In this document: positions 18,706 through 20,670 of the stretch, in pieces
Numbering within the stretch: position 1 is the first letter of the stretch
Layout: each line of letters starts with the position of its first letter
DNA from: Plantago elongata
Lineage: Eukaryota; Streptophyta; Magnoliopsida; Lamiales; Plantaginaceae
Assembly (NCBI GenBank): GCA_036897095.1
Contig: JAYMSP010003211.1
Coordinates: 1-20,670, forward strand
DNA length: 20,670 bases
Direction: 5' to 3'
Translations under genes and position numbers: made by a program
The notes under the pieces: generated by a model
Databases searched by the model: none
Told to the model about the DNA's origin: nothing
The model's input: only the letters and a program-made list of their open reading frames with translations

Positions 18706-20140
18706 TCATTTCATTCATGTTGACATATGATTGTTTGTCATTTACTTTCAGAGCTGTTTAATTAGATTTCTCTCCATCCAGAAACTACATTTAGAGCTAC
18801 AAAACATAGAACCAGAGTTAGAACTTAGACCATTTGTTGTATGATGCACTTTTTCTATGGTGGGTGTTCAATGTACTTGTTTCGACTTCCGTGTGATTCA
18901 TTCTTAAGCTTGTTCGTGCGTATGGTTTTGCTTGGTATTGCCTACTATTTCTTGCTAGTTAGCTTGTGTAATATCTGAGCTCAAGTATTTTGCTGTTCGT
19001 ATTGGTTGAAGTTGCTTGCAATCTTTGTTGATGTCTCGAGACGTGTTGTATTACATACTATGGGTAGAAAATCGTCTGAATAATATGGATAGATCCAACT
19101 TATCTTGTTGCTTGGCTGGTTCAACATAGTAATTGGTAAGAAGCTAGTTGGTGGTTGTCAGAAGGTGACGGATGATGATGAATGACTGTACGTTGATCAA
19201 AGAGCTTGAGAGAGATTGCTAGGGTTTTCCATCCTCCAAATCAAATGATCCAACCCTCTTCCACTTACCTTCCATGTAGAGTTATCCATCCGTTCGAATC
19301 CCCCTCTTTTTGTGTTGGGCCGTTTCACTTGGTTCAGTGGGTTGGACCATGTCTTACGTGTTGGATGAGTCACTTCCCGTAGAGCTTGTTAGGCAAACTG
19401 GCCTCCTATCTAAACGGCTGGTTGAGTAGCTCAGCTGACTAAGTGAGGAGGGTTGGCTAGTCTCCTAATCAGTTGTACAGCTAGCTAAATATGTGAAGTG
19501 AGCTAGCTAGCTTGAGTGAGCATCATGTAACTGCGTACACAAACCACCAATATGATGAGAAACCAATCGAAGGGGTGACTCGTTCAAATCAGCACGAGCA
19601 AGTTACTAGTATAAGGTAGTGGTGTAATCATGAACTGAGCAACAACCCCATGGAGGTTTTTAAAGTCACGGTACAATTCTCATACGAAGTTATATAAAGC
19701 AAAAACACACCTTAATTATGTTTCTTGAATTTCTTCCAACTGGATTTTTTTTTCTTTACGGGTACGATCACCAGTCTGTTTCAATTGTTGCAACCAAGCT
19801 TGAGTATGACCATGTAGACAGGTTATGATTAATGGGACGGGACACGACACGACACGACGATCATTAAGAACCTCTTTGAAATCCATATATAATCTCTTCA
19901 ATATGGGCTAACCAATCTATGAACTCAATTAAACTAAGGATTTCCACCCATCACAATAACATTACGCATCTTATTTATTTTGTACTAAATCTCATAAAAG
20001 TACTCGTTAGTGAGAGTCCAAAAAGTCCATCATATTAAACATAAAATTATCTACTTTTATCTTTTGCCATTTTCGCAGATCCTATTCCCGCGGGCGGGTT
20101 TTTAAATTCGGATCCAAATTACTGGCTGTTTTCGATCGGG
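18706..20140. other. UBP6 3' UTR and intergenic DNA
   Basis: The 3' UTR starts at 18706. T/TTGT-rich sequence to about 19060 and an aataat at about 19079 could serve as polyadenylation signals, but no site is certain. From 19140 to 20140 I see no gene. There is a short cacga tandem repeat (19845-19860) and a lone tRNA box A-like motif (19427-19438) without a usable box B. A GC palindrome cccgcggg lies near 20087. Confidence 0.5.
19834..19860 (+). repeat. Short CACGA tandem repeat
   Basis: gggacgggacacgacacgac, continuing as acgacga: about three to four units of a five-base repeat. Similar arrays occur in plant retroelement debris. No element is identified here. Confidence 0.55.
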
Positions 20141-20146
20141 TTCTAG

Positions 20147-20215
20147 TATAAAAGCATGTTATCCCATATTTTCTTCCATTTCCCTCCATCTCGTTTCATC
20201 AGCAACAAACCCTAA
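20147..20215 (+). promoter_or_regulatory. Core promoter: TATA box plus telo-box leader
   Basis: TATAAAAG at 20147-20154, a CT-rich stretch suited to transcription start about 30 bases later, and a telo-box AAACCCTAA at 20207-20215. The telo-box is typical of leaders of ribosomal-protein and other growth-related plant genes. The leader runs into GC-rich repeat-like sequence right after TAA, with no recognisable gene behind it in the window. Confidence 0.45.
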
Positions 20216-20228
20216 GACCGACTCTAAT

Positions 20229-20278
20229 GGAGCCGCCGTCGGCGCTCGTCGTGGGCGACGACGCGCCTTGGCGGCTCC
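20229..20278. repeat. GC-rich hairpin
   Basis: Outer arms GGAGCCGCC (20229-20237) and GGCGGCTCC (20270-20278); inner arms GGCG/CGCC (20241-20244, 20264-20267) and CGTCGT/ACGACG (20247-20252, 20258-20263) around a five-base loop. It is near-perfect in the central part. Confidence 0.8.
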
Positions 20279-20613
20279 AACGGAGCCTGGAACGCGGCGT
20301 CCACGAAGGCGCCGTGTCACGACGCGTAAAGCGCTTGGCACGGCGCGGGCACCAGCCAATCGGCTGCTGCCACCTTCCCCCCCCCCCCCCCAACCCCCAT
20401 TTTGTATTTTTTTTTTCATTTTTTCCTTTTTTTGGTTTTCGGTTTTTATCCGTTTTCGAAAGATAATATCTCCAAAAATACTTAATAAAAAAATCATCAA
20501 CGACTGCATTTTTTCACGATCTACAAAATGAGACCAAATTTGAATTTTTGTAATTTTTTAATTATTCATTTTGAATTTTGAATTTCCCCCTGAATTTTTC
20601 AATTTGGAATTTC

Positions 20614-20670
20614 CCTCCCACTTTTGAAATTTTGAATTCACCTCCCACTTTTGGATTTCGAATTTTGAAT
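20614..20670. repeat. Degenerate tandem repeat, about 27 bp unit
   Basis: cctcccacttttg-a-tt-gaatt occurs at 20614-20640 and again from 20641, running out of the window. The preceding sequence from 20560 has looser GAATTT-rich units. Confidence 0.55.

Larger units (their letters stand above)
20216..20670. mobile_element. Probable transposon terminus (PIF/Harbinger-like guess), truncated by window
   Basis: Starts directly after TAA with gaccgactctaatggagcc, similar to the ccaatggagc style of PIF/Harbinger-type ends, which insert at TAA/TTA. It is followed by a GC-rich hairpin (20229-20278), a second inverted pair GCGCCGTG / CACGGCGC (about 20309-20346), a run of 15 C (20377-20391), T-rich tracts, and degenerate GAATTT-rich repeats. 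The only long frames are Arg/Pro-rich by-products of GC richness. The other end and the target copy lie outside the window, so the class is an inference. Confidence 0.4.

Noticed and set aside
19427..19438. tRNA-like box A (tagctcagctga) as a tRNA gene or SINE
   Set aside because: No box B at normal spacing (nearest, cgttcaaatc, is about 150 bases away) and no cloverleaf arms.
20227..20531. Arg/Pro-rich frames on both strands at the right end
   Set aside because: They follow from a GC-rich repeat and end in homopolymer tracts; no domain, and several overlapping frames are equally open.
1..20670. CRISPR array, bacterial operon, phage or toxin system
   Set aside because: No regularly spaced repeats, spliceosomal introns present, and all recognised genes are of plant or plant-transposon type.

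Overview
ORGANISM. This is nuclear DNA of a flowering plant, most likely a eudicot. It holds one ordinary multi-exon plant gene with GT-AG introns, surrounded by decayed plant transposons: a Sirevirus-like Copia element, an LTR, a Helitron-type helicase fragment, and SINE and Stowaway-like pieces. I cannot name the species from the sequence. LAYOUT. (1) 1-2275, + strand: broken Ty1/Copia pol remnant. Integrase (DD35E triad still readable) is followed by reverse transcriptase (YVDD changed to YVDE); both carry stops and frameshifts. RNase H is missing. (2) 2276-6784, + strand: a long, low-complexity, env-like or captured-gene region directly after the truncated RT. It runs as an N-terminal folded-looking part, a charged tail, a run of short exons separated by 77-97 bp GT-AG introns, an acidic segment, two coiled coils, and a surprisingly open 231-codon frame. 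(3) 6770-8206, - strand: a 1437 bp LTR (TGTTGG...CTAACA on the + strand). It has a polypurine tract on its 3'-internal side and a PBS-like match on the other side, and it cuts the region 2 frame. (4) 8222-9502: AT-rich sequence, probably the internal non-coding tail of the minus-strand element. (5) 9503-10560, + strand: dead PIF1-like (Helitron) helicase fragment. (6) 10735-18705, + strand: a complete, apparently intact gene for ubiquitin carboxyl-terminal hydrolase 6/7 (UBP6/7, USP14 family). It has 18 coding exons and encodes 484 residues. Its introns hold a SINE-like element, a Stowaway-like MITE and a tandem duplication that creates a decoy 3' splice site. (7) 18706-20215: UBP6 3' flank and intergenic DNA, ending in a TATA box plus telo-box core promoter. 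(8) 20216-20670: GC-rich, hairpin-forming sequence followed by degenerate GAATTT-rich repeats, probably a transposon terminus inserted immediately downstream of that promoter. FUNCTION. Only UBP6 looks functional: a proteasome-bound deubiquitinase that trims ubiquitin chains. The rest is mobile-element debris with no sign of working together. The least explained parts are the multi-intron acidic region fused to a Sirevirus RT and the intact 231-codon frame at its end.
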